DNA from: Datura wrightii
Lineage: Eukaryota > Streptophyta > Magnoliopsida > Solanales > Solanaceae
Assembly: GCA_035772735.1 (NCBI GenBank)
Contig: JASDFA010000004.1
Location: 22,161,501 to 22,225,500, forward strand
DNA: 64,000 nucleotides
Direction: 5' to 3'
A program made the position numbers and the translations under genes. This document shows positions 22,583 through 34,525 of the stretch, piece by piece. The notes under the pieces are model-generated. The model was not told the DNA's origin. It worked only from the letters and a program-made list of their open reading frames with translations, and searched no databases. Numbering within the stretch: the first letter of the stretch is position 1; the number at the start of each line of letters is the position of its first letter.

Positions 22583-25500
22583 CTCATATATGGTTCGGTT
22601 GATGGAAGGACAGTAGGGGAGTTGGAGCGGTTCCCATGGGTTTGGATGAGTTTGTGACTGCTGTTTTGGATAGGTTTTTTTCTAGGGAGTTGAGAGAGGC
22701 AAAGGCAGATGAGTTCACTAATCTGAAGCAGAACAACATGATTGTCCAGGAGTATGTGTTGGAGTTTACCTGGTTGTCCAAGTATGCATTAGATATGGTT
22801 GCTGACCGAGGGCGCGTATGAGAAAGTTTATGAATGGAGTGGCAGATTCATTGGTCAAAGATTCGACATTTTCTTTGGTATGGATTGGTTGCATGCATGT
22901 TATGCCTCATTGAATTTTAGAACCCGAAGGGTAGAGTTTTTATTTTCGGGTGAGCCAGTCCTAGCATGGAAGGGTAGTTTAGCTGTGCCTATAGGTCACT
23001 TTATTTCCTATATTAAGGCTAGAAAGATGATTTCCAAGGGTTGCGTGTACCATCTAATTCGGGTTAAGGATGCTACATCCGAGACTCTAAGTCTTCAGTC
23101 ATCCCTATTGTATGTGAGTATCTGGAGGTTTTCCCAGATAATCTACCAGGAGTCCATCCCGAGCGGGAGATTGACTTTGACATTGGCATTCTTCCTGATA
23201 CACATCATATATATATATATATTCCTTCTTATAGAATGGCTCTAGCTGAGCTAAAGGAGTTGAAAGATCTTATAGATAAGGGCTTCATCAGACCTAGCAA
23301 GTTCTCGTGGGGTGCACTAGTTCTCTTTGTTTGAAAGAAGGATGGGTCTCTTTATATGTGCATTGACTATTGACTATCAATAGTTGAAAAGGTCACAATC
23401 AAGAACAAGTATCCCCTCCCCAAGATTGATGACTTATTTGACCAACTTCAGGGTGCTAAGTGCTTCTCAAAGATAGACCTCAGATCCGGATATCACCAGC
23501 TTAGAGTTAGAGAGAGTGACATTTTGAAGACAGCTTTTCGGACTCGGTATGGTCACTATGAGTTTGTAGTTATGTCTTTTAGACTTACAAATGCTCCTGC
23601 AACTTTTATGAATTTGATAAATAGGGTGTTTAAGGTATATTTGGATATGTTCGTGATTGTATTCATAGACGACACTCTAATATACTCTTGGAGCTAGGAG
23701 GAGTATGTCGCTCATTTGAAGATTATGCTACAGGCTTTCAAGGATTGCTAGCTGTTTGCTAAATTTAGCAAGTGTGAGTTTTGGTTGAACTCAGTAGCAT
23801 TTTTAGGTCATGTGGTGTCAAGCGAGGGTGTGCAAGGTGGACTCTCAAAAGATAGAGGTAGTGAAGAATTGTCCTAGACTAGTTAATCCTTCGAATATCA
23901 GGAGTTTCTTGGGTTTACCTGGCTATTACAGGAGGTTTGTTAAAGGATTTTCATCTATTGCAGCACCGTTGTCTAAATTGACCCAAAAGAAAGTCAAATT
24001 TATGTATTCAGATGCCTATGATAAGAGTTTTCAGGAGTTAAAGACTCGACTCACTTCTTCCCCAGTATTGACCCTACTAGAGGGCACAGATGGATTTGTT
24101 GTGTATTGTGATGCCTCTAGGGTTGGTCTTGGATATGTGTTGATGCAGCATGGTAAGGTCATTGCGTATGCCTCTAGACAGCTTAAGACTCATGAGAATA
24201 ATTATACGCATGACCTAAAGTTGGCAGCGATGGTGTTTGCATTGAAGATTTTGAGACACTACTTGTATGGAGTAAATATGGATGTGTTTATGGATCACAA
24301 GAGCCTACAATATTTGTTAACCCAGAAGGACTTGAATTTGCGACAAAGGAGATGTTAGAGCTACTCAAGGACTATGACATGAGTCTCTTTTATCATCCGG
24401 GCAAGGCCAATATGGTGGCAGATGCCCTTAGTATATTATCTATGGAGAGTAGGTCCTACTTTGAGGGTGGAAGAAAAGAGTTGGTAAGGATGTGCATCGG
24501 CTTGCACGAATAGGGGTTCGCCTTGTGGATTTGATAGATGGTGGTTTCATTATTCAAAATGGTTCAGAATCTTCTTTGGTGACTGAGGTCAAGGCTAGGA
24601 AAGATAAGGATCCTATTTTGGTGAAGTTGAAAGAGGCGGTTCAAAATCAAAAGGTGGAGGTCTTCTCCCAAGGGGGAAATGGCATGCTTTGATATTAGGG
24701 TCGTTTGTGTGTTTCAGGTGTTAATGATTTGGGAGAACAAATGTTGCATGAGGCTCATGGTTCCCAATATTCTATACATCCAGGTGCCACCAAGATGTAC
24801 CATGACCTACGAAAATTCTATTAGTGGAATGGGATGAAGAAGGACATAGCAGAGTTTGTGGCTAAGTGTCCAAACTGTCAACAAGTGAAAGTGGGGCATC
24901 AGATACCTAGAGAAATGTTACAGGACATCAGTATCCCCAATTGAAATTGAGAAGAGATCAATATGGACTTCATCATAAGGTTGCCTCACACTCGCCGATA
25001 GTATGACTATTTGGGTGGTGGTAGATAGGTTGAGCCAAAGCAGCTAATTTCCTACCAGTCAAAACTACCAATTCAGTTGAGGACTATTCTATATTATACA
25101 CTCGGGAGTTATTTCAGTTGCACGGAATTCCCTTTTCCATATTTCAGACAGAGGTACTTAGTTTACCTTGCAATTTTAGTGATCATTTTAGAAAGAACTT
25201 GGTACTCAGGTTAAGTTTAGCATAGCTTTTAACCTATAGACCGATGGTCAGGCCGAGTGGACCATTCAAACTCTTGAGGAGGATATGTTGAGAGCATGTG
25301 TGATCGACTTCAAAGGCAGTTGGGATGATCATTTACCTCTCATCGAGTTTGCTTACAACAATAATTACCACTCTACTATCAAGATGGCTCCATTTGAGGG
25401 TCTTATGGATGGAGGTGTAGATCTCCTATTGATTGGTTTGAAGAAGGTGAAGCTACTTTGATAAGGCCAGATTCAGTTCATGAGGCCATGGATAAAGTTT

Positions 25501-25839
25501 AGCTTATCAGGGAAAGGCTGAAAACAACCCACAGTCACTAGAAGTCATATGCGAATGTTAGGCGGAGAGAACTCGAGTTTGAAGTTGATGATTAGGTGTT
25601 CTTGTAGGTGTCTCCCATGAAGGGAGTGATGAGGTTTGAAAACAAAGGGAAGCTTAGTCCCCGATATGTTGGCCCTTATAGGATTTTGAGACGCGTTGGC
25701 AAGGTGGCCTATAAGTTGGAGCTACCAGCGGAGTTAGCGTCAGTGCATTTAGTTTTCCATGTACCGTTATTGAAGAAGTGCATTGGTAATCCGGCTTTGG
25801 TTGCTCTAGTGCATTGGTAATCCAGCTTTGGTTGCTCTT
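22583..25839 (+). pseudogene. Element E: decayed chromovirus gag-pol
   Basis: A gag segment (WKDSRG ... FVTAVLDRFFSRELREAKADEF, about 22,590-22,800) is joined after a deletion to the protease C-terminus (about 22,850-22,960, with GMDWL). RT follows (23,250-23,800, with many stops), then RNase H (about 24,060-24,360), the HHCC integrase region (about 24,740-24,900), the integrase core (about 24,950-25,400) and the GPY module (25,608-25,750). The sequence is shared with F, D and H, not with A or B. Stops and frameshifts are dense, so this is the oldest of the chromoviruses here. It ends in the chromodomain region at a 31-bp tandem duplication where Athila C begins. No LTR is present on this side. 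Confidence 0.85.
25778..25839. repeat. 31-bp tandem duplication at the E/C junction
   Basis: Two copies (25,778-25,808 and 25,809-25,839) start GTGCATTGGTAATCC and differ by two bases. The second runs directly into Athila C sequence. This looks like a repair scar from joining two broken elements. Confidence 0.85.
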
Positions 25840-27052
25840 TTCCCATTCACCAAAAATGTGGCACTTCTATCTTCTTGCCACAACTCCACTGCCCTGTACG
25901 GGGTCATCCTCACCACTTCAAACGACCCTGACCATTTGGACCGCAACTTGCCTGGAAAAAGCTTCAGTCTCGAATTAAATAGCAACACCTTCTGCCCTGG
26001 CTCAAAGATCTGAGGCACCAATGCCTATCGTGGCACTTCTTCGTTTTCTCCTTGTAGCATTTGGCACTTTCATAAGCATGCCAACAAAACTCATCAAGTT
26101 CTCTGAGTTGCATCAGCCACTTCTTCCCTGCTGGCTCTGGATCCATGTTCAATTTCCTCACGACCCAAAAAGCTCAATGTTCTAGCTCCACAGGCAGATG
26201 ACACGCCTTTCCATAGACCAATCTATATGGATAAATCCCAATGGGTGTCTTGTACGCAGTTCTATAAGCCCACAACGCATCGTCGAGTTTGCTTGACCAA
26301 TCAATTCGTTGTGCATTCACTGTCTTCTGTAGAATCTGCTTGATTTCTCTGTTCGACACCTCCACTTGCCCACTAGTTTGGGGATGATATGCTGTTGCTA
26401 CCTTGTGGCGCACCCCATACTTAGCTAGCAAATTCTTGAAACTTGCATTTACAAGATGAGCCCCTCCATCACTGATAATGGCTCGAGGTGTCCCGAACCT
26501 AGTGAAAATATGCTTTTTCACAAATTTTGTTACCACCTTGTTGTCATTCCTGGGACAAGCTGTTGCTTCGACCTACTTGGATACATAATCAACGGCTACC
26601 AAGATGTAACAATTACCAAATGACGGTGGGAACGGGCCCATGAAATCTATTCCCCATACATCAAAGATCTCCACTTCTAATATCTGCTGCAGTGGCATCT
26701 CCTGCCTTCTACCAATTGTGCCTGTTCTTTGAAATCTATCACACATTTTTACATATGCCATAGAGTCTCTAAACAGTGTAGGCCAAAAGAAACCTGACTG
26801 TAGCACCTTGTGCACTGTCTGCTCGCCTCTGTGGTGCCCTCCATACAATGATGAGTGACAACTCGTCAATACTTCTGCAATCTGGCTCTCTGGAATGCAT
26901 CTTCTCATCACCTGATTCGGTCCCTGCTTAAACAAGTACGACTCGTCCCAAATGTAATACCTGCAATCATGTCCAACTTCTTTGTTTGCTGAGCCATAGC
27001 CTCCGGTTGATAGAATCCACTTACCAGCAAATTCACAATGTCTGCATACCAA
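25840..27052 (-). pseudogene. Element C integrase
   Basis: Successive frames cover 27,052-26,573 (zinc-binding module and first catalytic Asp, in GIDFMGPFP), 26,536-26,174 (second Asp in ISDGGAHL, Glu in SGQVEVSNRE) and 26,161-25,840 (the C-terminal region with LLFNSRLKLFPGKLRSKWSGSF). In the zinc module the expected second Cys is Phe (KMCDRFQRTG). A stop lies near 26,570 and a frameshift near 26,000-26,030. There is no chromodomain, as expected for Athila. The last residues before 25,840 are FLVNGKR, close to the usual C-terminus of this integrase. Confidence 0.88.
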
Positions 27053-27714
27053 GGGATTTCAGCTTCCCTTATTGCCAAGAGCTGCTCATCCGGGAACTCT
27101 TCCTTAATGTTGTCACCTTCCTTCACATGCAACCGGCTTTCCAGTCGCGATAGGTGATCTGCCACTTGATTCTCGCTCCCCTTTCTATCCCGAATCTCTA
27201 GGTCAAACTCTTGTAACAACAAGATCCATCTAATCAGCCGGGGCTTTGCATCCTTCTTGTTAAATAGATATCGAATTGCTGCATGATCGGTATACACCAC
27301 TACTTTAGAACCCACCAAGTAGGACCTGAATTTATCAAACGCGAACACCAATGCTAGCATCTCCTTTTCAGTGACTGTATAATTGACTTGGGCTGCATCA
27401 AGTGTTTTACTTGCATAATGAATGGAATGAAAAATTCTATTCCTCCGCTGCCCCAATACAGATCCTACAGCCACATCGCTTGCATCACACATTAGTTCAA
27501 ACGGTTGCTCCCAATCCGGAGAAATGAGAATAGGTGCTTCTATCAACTTCTGTTTCAACTCCTTGAATGCTTTTACACAATCCTCATCAAACTCGAACTT
27601 CACCTCTTTTTCTAGCAACCTGCATATTGTTCTAGAAATTTTAGAGAAGTTCTTGATGAACCGTGTGTAGAACCCTGCATGTCCGAGAAAACTGCGAACA
27701 CCCTTGACTGACAC
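26908..27714 (-). pseudogene. Element C RNase H and C-terminal part of RT
   Basis: This encodes the RT connection (FLGHAGFYTRFIKNFS), the RNase H core with LMCDASD, E in TVTEKEM, D in VYTDHAAI and D in VADHLSRLE. It is out of frame with the RT ORF upstream and overlaps it by about 100 nt, so a frameshift lies near 27,610-27,720. The RNase H catalytic acids are present. Confidence 0.88.
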
Positions 27715-28532
27715 AGGTGGTTTAGCTTTTCAATCACTTCGATCTTTGCACGATCGACTTCCAACCCCTTGCAAGACACCTTGTGGCCAAGGAAGATACC
27801 CTCCTTGACTAAAAAATAACATTTCTCCCAGTTGAGTACAAGGTTTGAGTCTTCACAATGAGCTAGCACCCTATCAAGAGCTAGCACCCTGTCAAGATTC
27901 TGCAAACATGTAGCAAACGAATTACCGAAAATATAAAAATCATCCATAAATACCTCGACGAAATCCTCCACCATATCGTGAAAGATCGCCATCATGCATC
28001 TCTGGAATGTGGCGGGTGCATTGCATAAACCAAATCGCATCCGCCTGAAAGCATATGTCCCATAAGGACATGTGAAAGTGGTCTTGTCCTGGTCCTTCGG
28101 TGCTATGGCTATTTGGTTATAGCCAGAATATCCATCAAGGAAACAATAGTATTCTTGACCTGCCAACCTGTCCAATATCTGATCAATACATGGGATAGGA
28201 TAATGATCTTTCCTTGTGGCCTGATTGAGCTTTCTGTAGTCCATGCAAATTCGCCAACCTGTGACTGTGCGTGTAGGGATCAGCTCATTCTTCTCGTTGG
28301 TGAACACGGTCATCCCTCCTTTCTTTGGGACACACTGAACGGGACTGACCCATTCATTGTCCGAAATGGGATAGACCACACCTGCATCAAGCCACTTGAT
28401 CACTTCCTTCCTAACCACATCCTTCATCACCGGATTCAACCTCCGCTGATGTTGTACAGTTGGCTTTTCTCCTTCCTCCATAAAAATTTTGTGTGTGCAA
28501 AAGGCTGGGTTGATCCCCCTAATGTCTGACAT
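27612..28532 (-). pseudogene. Element C reverse transcriptase
   Basis: This is an Athila/Tat-type RT: the NPVMKDVVRKEVIKWLDAG leader, VQCVPKKGGMTV, WRICMDYRKLNQATRKDHYP, the first catalytic Asp in FLDGYSGYNQI, and FMDDFYIFG as the YxDD box. An 18-bp in-frame tandem duplication (27,863-27,880 and 27,881-27,898) repeats six residues after the active site. One TAA at 28,533 separates it from the protease ORF in the same frame. Confidence 0.9.
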
Positions 28533-29310
28533 TTACCAACCCATTGCTTTCTTCCGCCTCTTGAGAAACACCAATGCATACTTTACCTGTGCCTCTGTCA
28601 GTTCTGCGGAGATGATGACTGGCAAGGTGTCATCTTCCCCCAAAAATACATATTTCAAATGTGGAGGCAATGTCTTCAACTCCAGTTTTGGTGCTTCCTC
28701 AATAGATGGTTTTGGCAATGGTTCCAAGGACCTCATCAATGGCTGAAAGTCTTGCTTCCTGAGATACCATTTTGGTTCGTTCAACATTTGCACCATCTCA
28801 TAAGTATTCCTGTCTCTGAAATGATCGGAGCCCATCAAAGATCTCTCCAATGGATCTTGAGAATCAACAATCTGAAGAATTGCTTCCTGGTTTAGCACAT
28901 TGATTGTTGATAGCTCCTCATAGATTGCCGGAAGCTTCATGGCCTTATACACATAAAACACCTCCACTTTATCATGCGCTCGCATGGTTAGCTGCCCCGC
29001 AGCTACATCAATCAACTCTATCCCAGTTGCCAAGAAAGGACGTGCCAAAATAAATGGGACTTCCACATCTGGCTCAAAATCCAATATAATAAAATCTACC
29101 GAGAAAATGAGGGAGCCCACTTGCACTAGCACGTACTCCACAATACCATCTGGTCTGGTCAAAGAATGGTTTGCTAACTGCAAGATCACTGTAGTTGGTC
29201 TAGGACTGCCCAGCCCCAACTTCTTGAACACCAATGTCGGTATCAAGTTTATGCTCTCTCCCAAATCACATAGAACACGAGCTCAGATACTTTGCCCAAT
29301 TGTGATCTGA
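28533..29310 (-). pseudogene. Element C protease region and linker to RT
   Basis: The N-terminal part encodes DLGESINLIP (D-L-G type active site, about 29,255-29,285) and a protease fold that includes LADHSLTRPDGIVEYVLVQVG-like and FIILDFEPDVEVPFILARPFLATG segments; D-[LT]-G and ILGRPFLAT-like words are typical of Athila/Tat proteases. A long acidic linker follows, ending LPPHLKYVFLGEDDTLPVIISAELTE, the usual start of the RT region. The frame is open from 29,264. Confidence 0.82.
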
Positions 29311-31022
29311 ATGGTAAAGCACCAAGGGTCCTTGAGATTTGTTGGCAACCTGTTCTATATCCGGGAAGTGCACTCCTCAGTAAGCGCCACCGTAGCATAC
29401 TCCGTCAATCAGCTTTTGTTTGCTATGATGTCCTTGATATACTTTGCATATTTCGGCATTCCCTGCAAAACATCAACCAAAGGTAAATTAATGTGTACCT
29501 GTTTCAGCACCTCCATGAACTTTTTAAAGCAAGCTTGCTCCTTATGCTTCTTTAATCTTTGAGGGAACGGGGGTGGTTGTATTTCTGCTTCGGCTGCCTT
29601 CTCCTTCCCCCTCTAATCATCATGTTCCCTATCTTTTTCCACTGCTCCTGATTGCTGAGGTTGTCTTTCTGGCTCCACCTCCTTGAGTTGTAATCCACTC
29701 CTTGTGGTCACTGCATTGACCTGGTTGGGATTTGGGTCAGTGTCACTCGGTAGTCCTCCTCTGCGCCTGGTGTTTTAAGCTCCAGCTAGTTGTCCCAACT
29801 GGTACTCCAACACCTTTGTAGCTAACTGCTGATTTTTCAGGTCTGCCGCTAATTTCACATAATCAGCCTGCATTTGCGCTTGGTTAGCTATCATTGGTTT
29901 GAACATTTCCTCAATGTTGTTGGGTGGTGGAGGAGGTGCATTGTTTCCTCTGTATTGAGATTGATAATTCTGATGCCCCCCTTGATTTCTCTGCACACCA
30001 TGATTCGAACTTTGCCCTTGATGGCTATTACTACCCCAAGAGAAATTCGGATGATTCCTCCAATTTGAGTTGTAATTATTGCCATACTATTGGTTATTAT
30101 TTCACTGGACGTTCCTAACAAAGTTTACTGAATCTGGATTTGCACCACAACACTCAGCTGAGTATTCATTACTCCCACATACTTTATACCATACCTGCTG
30201 CACTACATTGACTGGGGCTTGGGCTTGATTTAAGCTCATACTGCTGAAGTGGGTGTTGAGTTGATGTTGCAACGCAACTATCTGTGCAGCGATAGCTGTA
30301 AAACCATCCACCTCAAAGACTCCTATCGCTTTCCTTGTTCCTCCTCATGATGAGTCCGCATTCCACTCTAGATTTCCCTATGAAATATGATTCAACAAAG
30401 TATAAAGCTCCTCATAAGTCTTTTCTAATGCCTGTCCCCCAGCTGCTGAGTCTAGCAAAATTTTTGTATGTGGCTCCAAACCCTCTATGAAAGTATGCAC
30501 CAACACATCGTTGGACTGGTGATGGTGAGGACACTCCCTTAACATCGATTTGAATCTTTCCCAAGCTTGATACAGATTCTCACCCTCTCTTTCTTTAAAA
30601 CTTAGAATATGACTTCTAAGTCTTGCTGTTTTCCCAGATGGAAAGAATCGTATCAAAAACTTTCTTGCAAGATCATCCCAAGTGGTGATAGAGTTAGGTG
30701 GTTCAACTTTTAACCACCGTTTTGCTTCCCCCAATAATGAAAATGGGAATAATGTAAGCCTCACGTAGTTAGATGATACTCCAGCGCGAATGTAAGTGTC
30801 ACTTATCGCCAAAAAGTTTTGGAGGTGTTGTTGTGGATCTTCATGAGGGAGACCTGTGAATTGCCCGCTGGTGTGCAATAACTGCACCATGTTCTGTTTA
30901 AGCTCAAACCTCCCTCCTGGCTCTGGTCTGCGAATACTAGATGTAACATTATTAACATGTGGGATTTCCACTTCGCGAACCGGCCTTGCTGCCATTTCCT
31001 CGGGCACTAAAGCTGCCCTCAC
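29311..31022 (-). pseudogene. Element C gag, broken
   Basis: The best segment is 31,022-30,378 with the plant retrotransposon gag core (FTGLPHEDPQQHLQNFL ... FPFSLLGEAKRWL ... W.DLARKFLIRFFPSGKTARLRSHI.SF ... GENLYQAWERFKSMLRECPHH). After it the frame breaks near 30,370. Short blocks resume at 30,311-30,102 and 29,996-29,775 (QLGQLA, Gln/Asn/Pro-rich). The zinc knuckle region (about 30,110-30,200) keeps only remnants of its Cys and His residues. From about 29,770 to 29,311 I see only degraded linker. Confidence 0.85.
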
Positions 31023-31267
31023 AAGTGGTGGATTCTGTTGTTGCTCCAGAATTGTCTATCTTAGCAACTGTAGCTTCTTCTCTAGAGCTTTTCTTCTTTG
31101 ACGATGAGATTGTCTTTCCGGCTCTATATATGAATCCACCAACTCCTTATCTCTTGCCAGCATTCAGAAGAATTCAGTATCTGCAAGAGAAAGGCTAAGA
31201 TCGAGTTGTCAACACTTATATAGAATTTGTAAACTAACACTAAGAAAATAATTTTAGCAATTGCCAG

Positions 31268-31285
31268 TCCCCGGCAACGGCGCCA
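31268..31285 (-). other. Primer binding site of element C (tRNA-Asp type)
   Basis: On the minus strand it reads TGGCGCCGTTGCCGGGGA, the primer site typical of Athila elements (Asp tRNA). It lies six bases downstream of the end of the 5' LTR. Confidence 0.88.
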
Positions 31286-31291
31286 AAAACT

Positions 31292-32792
31292 TGTTCGGTG
31301 CTGTAGTGACTACACGCAAGTGCACGTGGTCGAACAAGTAGTAAAGTGGCTTATGTAAAGCCAAGTATCGATCCCACAGGGACTGAACTACGGTACTAAT
31401 TAACTTAAACGTCAGTGAACTATGTCTTTATGAATGCAGACAACCAATTAAACAATATTTTGAGAGTTAAGTTTGCTAAGTAATAAAAATCTATGTTAAG
31501 ATTATAATTTGAGTTTGAACAATAGTAATGAGCAAGATGAGGTTAAAACAAGCATGCAGGGAAGTAATTTATCAATTCAATTCAGCTAATCTTTTCTTTG
31601 GTTGCTAGTCAAGAATTATTGCCTATGTATTGGATCTTTCGACTCCTATCCAATGAAGAATCATGAAACCTTAATCTACATTTCTGTGATAAAAGAATTT
31701 CATGCTCTAGCCATACAATATCGATTCCTTAATTGACTAATAAGACTTTCAGATATATTTCTATTCTGAATGTAAATCAATTCTCAATTTTCTAAACTGA
31801 GAAGAGATTATATCCTACCAATTCACATCTTTCCAATTTCTTTCCTTTTCAAAATCAAAATTGGATTTCTAGATATACATTAACATTGGCCAAACATTAA
31901 TGTAGTAAAAACAAGAATTGATAGAACAACCATTGAAGAAAAGATGAAAACTGAATTGAACAACAATTACATTCCACAACAATTGTTCTTAACCTCAGCA
32001 AGAAGTGAATTAGCCACTCATTTGTGGATTAAACATCATCAAATAAGTAGAATTCATACAGACAATTGAGATAAAAGAGAATGAGATAGAGAAGAACCCT
32101 AGAATTTTCTTCCTCTCAACTGCCTGTAACCCACGTTCTTGCTCAACCAAGTTAGAATGTTTAAAATAAAACCTAAGTGTGCTATTTATACTATTGAGAA
32201 ATTTTCTCGGAATAACAAGTAACGTGGCACGGAGTGTATCGTGGAGCACTCCCTCCATGCCACGGGGTTATCGCGGACCCTCACTGGAAGTCGGTTCCTC
32301 AGCAATTTCACCTCAGTGTGGCACGACTTGCATCGCGAAGCTTTGCCTCCGTGCCACGGTGCTATCGCGCACCTTCACTAGAACTTGATGTTCCAGGTAA
32401 ATGTACTCAACGTGACATGGAGTGCATCGCGGAACACTGCCTCCATGTCACGAAGGTATCGCGAACCTCCATTGGAATTTTTCCAAAATTATTTCATTCG
32501 AGGCAGAATGCTTCCGCGATGGCAGCGTGACACGACTCCATCGCGGAGCCCTTATTTTGCTGCTCTCCCTTGTCATTTTCCACTCCTTATTTCCAAGTTC
32601 ATTCCCGATTTTCACCAATATGTGTATTAGCTTCCAAAATTTCTTTTTACCTTCAAAACAACACTAATCATGTTGGTTAGTATAATTCACATTTAACTAA
32701 AAATCACATGAGAATGTACAAATAACGATAGATAAACAAGTCAAAATAAAGCATTTGAGTATCACTTGGGCATGCAATTCTGCCCAAGATCA
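31292..32792 (-). repeat. 5' LTR of element C (1,501 bp)
   Basis: On the minus strand it runs from TGATCTTGGGCAG to CACCGAACA. It is homologous to LTRs a and b of element G in inverse orientation. TATAAATA lies at 32,183-32,190 on the minus strand. Upstream in U3 (about 32,220-32,550) is a GC-rich array of repeated words (GTGGCACGGAG, ATCGCGGA, TCCGTGCCACG, CTTCCGCGATGG). The outer edge at 32,792 abuts chromovirus D. Confidence 0.9.
32220..32550 (-). promoter_or_regulatory. U3 inverted-repeat array of element C LTR
   Basis: Four diverged units of roughly 80-90 bp alternate a (G/A)TG(C/T)CACG word with ATCGCGGA/TCGCGAA words in both orientations, giving potential hairpins. The array sits just upstream of the TATA box. 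CTTCCGCGATGG (about 32,512) also occurs in the B LTR. Confidence 0.55.
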
Positions 32793-34365
32793 TCTCTCAC
32801 GTCGAGATTGGGAGAAAGGAGTTGGTGAAGGATGTCCATAGGCTTGCTCATTTAGGGGTTTGTCTTACAAATTCTACGGATGATGGTGTTATTGTTCAGA
32901 ATGGGTTAGAATCCTCATTGGTGATGGAAGTCAATTCTAGGAAAGATAAGGATCCTATACTAGTGAAGCTGAAGGAAGCTATTCGGAATCAGAAAGTGGA
33001 GGTTTTCTCCCAAGCGGAGATGGTGTACTTCGATATCAGGGTCGATTGTGTGTGCTGGCTCTAGATGAATTTAGAGAGCGGATGTTAAGCGAGGCTTATG
33101 GCTCCCGATACTCTATCTATCCAGGTACCACCAAAATTTACCGTGACCTATAGAAAATCTATTGGTGGAACGACATGAAGAAGCACAACAGAGTTTGTGG
33201 CAGTGTCTGAATTGCCAACAGGTAAAGGCTGAGCATCAAAGACTTGGAGGTATGTTTCAGGACATCAACATTTCTACTTGAAAGTGGGAAGAGATTAATA
33301 TGGACTTTATTATAGGCTTGCCTCGTATACATCGATAGTATGACTCTATATGAGTGATTGTGGACAGGTTGAAAAAATTAGCCTATTTCTTACTGGTCGA
33401 AAATACCAATTCAGTCAAGAATTATGCTAGACTGTACATTCAGGAGTTGGTTCAGTTACATAGAGTTTCGTTGTCCATCATCTCAAATAGGGGTACTCAA
33501 TTTACTTCTCAGTTTTAGAGGTCATTTGAATGAGGCCTTGGTATTCAGGTGAAGCTTAGCATAACTTTTTAGCTACAGATAGATGGTCAGGTTGAGCGGA
33601 CCATTCAGACTCTGAAGGACACATTGAGAGCATATGTGATTGATTTCAAGGATAGTTGGGATGATCACTTGCTTCATATCAAGTTTTCCTACAATAACAG
33701 TTAGCACTCCAACATTCAGATGACCCTGTTTGAGGCTCTTTATAGGCAAAGGTGTACATTCAGATGACCCTGTTTGAGGAAGGTGAAGCTACATTTATAG
33801 GGCTCAATTTAGTTCATGAGGCTATAGAGAAAGTTCATCAAATTAGAGAAAGGCTAAAAATAGCTTAGAGTCATCAAAAATCTTATACATATGTTTGAAG
33901 GAGAGAGCTTAAGTTTGAGGTTGACGATTGGGTGTTTCTGAAGGTGTCACCCATGAAGGGAGTTACGAGATTTGGTATGAAAGGGAAGCTTAGTCCCTGA
34001 TATGTTGGTCCTTATAGGATTTTGAGGTGAGTTGGCAAGGTGGCATATGAGTTGGAGCTACTAGCAGAGTTAGCTTTGGTGCATCCAATTTTTCATGTAT
34101 CTCTATTGAGGAAGTCCATTGGTGACCCAGCCTTAGTTGTTCTAGTAGAGAGAACTGTTGTGAAGGATAGACTTATGTACGAGGAGATTTCGATTGAGAT
34201 CCTTGATAATCAAGATCAGAAGTTGAGGAACAAGAAAGTAGCTTTAGTGAAGGTTTTTTGGAGAAACCAGCTTGTTGAGGGAGCTACATAGGAAGCCGAA
34301 GCAGATATGATGGTTAAATATCCTCATCTTTTTAGTTTCATGTCAAGTTTAATTACAACATGAGG
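32793..34365 (+). pseudogene. Element D pol 3' end: integrase and chromodomain
   Basis: It begins within the RNase H/integrase linker (ERKELVKDVHRLAHLG) right at the edge of the Athila C LTR. The HHCC module is about 33,100-33,240 and the integrase core about 33,290-33,760. The GPY module and chromodomain are at about 33,940-34,330 (KVAYELELLAELALVHPIFHVSLLRK, then YEEISIEILDNQ). Many stops (for example TAG near 33,515 and 33,870) and frameshifts are present. Because E also contains this domain, D is a separate copy and not the other half of E. Confidence 0.85.
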
Positions 34366-34525
34366 TAACAACTTCCTCCTTAGTACTCTATTCAATTTCA
34401 TGTCTCTAAGTTTCTTCCATGTCATAACATGCATGTATGTTTCATGAATTCAGTTCAGTCATGTACTTCTGTCTGGAGTCAGTCACTCCGTCAGTTTTTA
34501 ACTATGGTTGTTTAGTTTTGGAATT

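Larger units (their letters stand above)
25840..32792 (-). mobile_element. Element C: Athila-type retrotransposon lacking its 3' end
   Basis: On the minus strand the order is 5' LTR (32,792-31,292), a tRNA-Asp-type primer site, gag, protease region, RT, RNase H, integrase, and an abrupt end just past the integrase C-terminus at about 25,840. The 3' non-coding region and 3' LTR are absent. The RT active site (FMDD) and the tRNA-Asp primer site separate it from the chromoviruses. Stops and frameshifts make it non-autonomous. Confidence 0.9.

Noticed and set aside
28113..28746. Plus-strand ORFs across 28,113-29,562
   Set aside because: Antisense shadows of the Athila C protease and RT.
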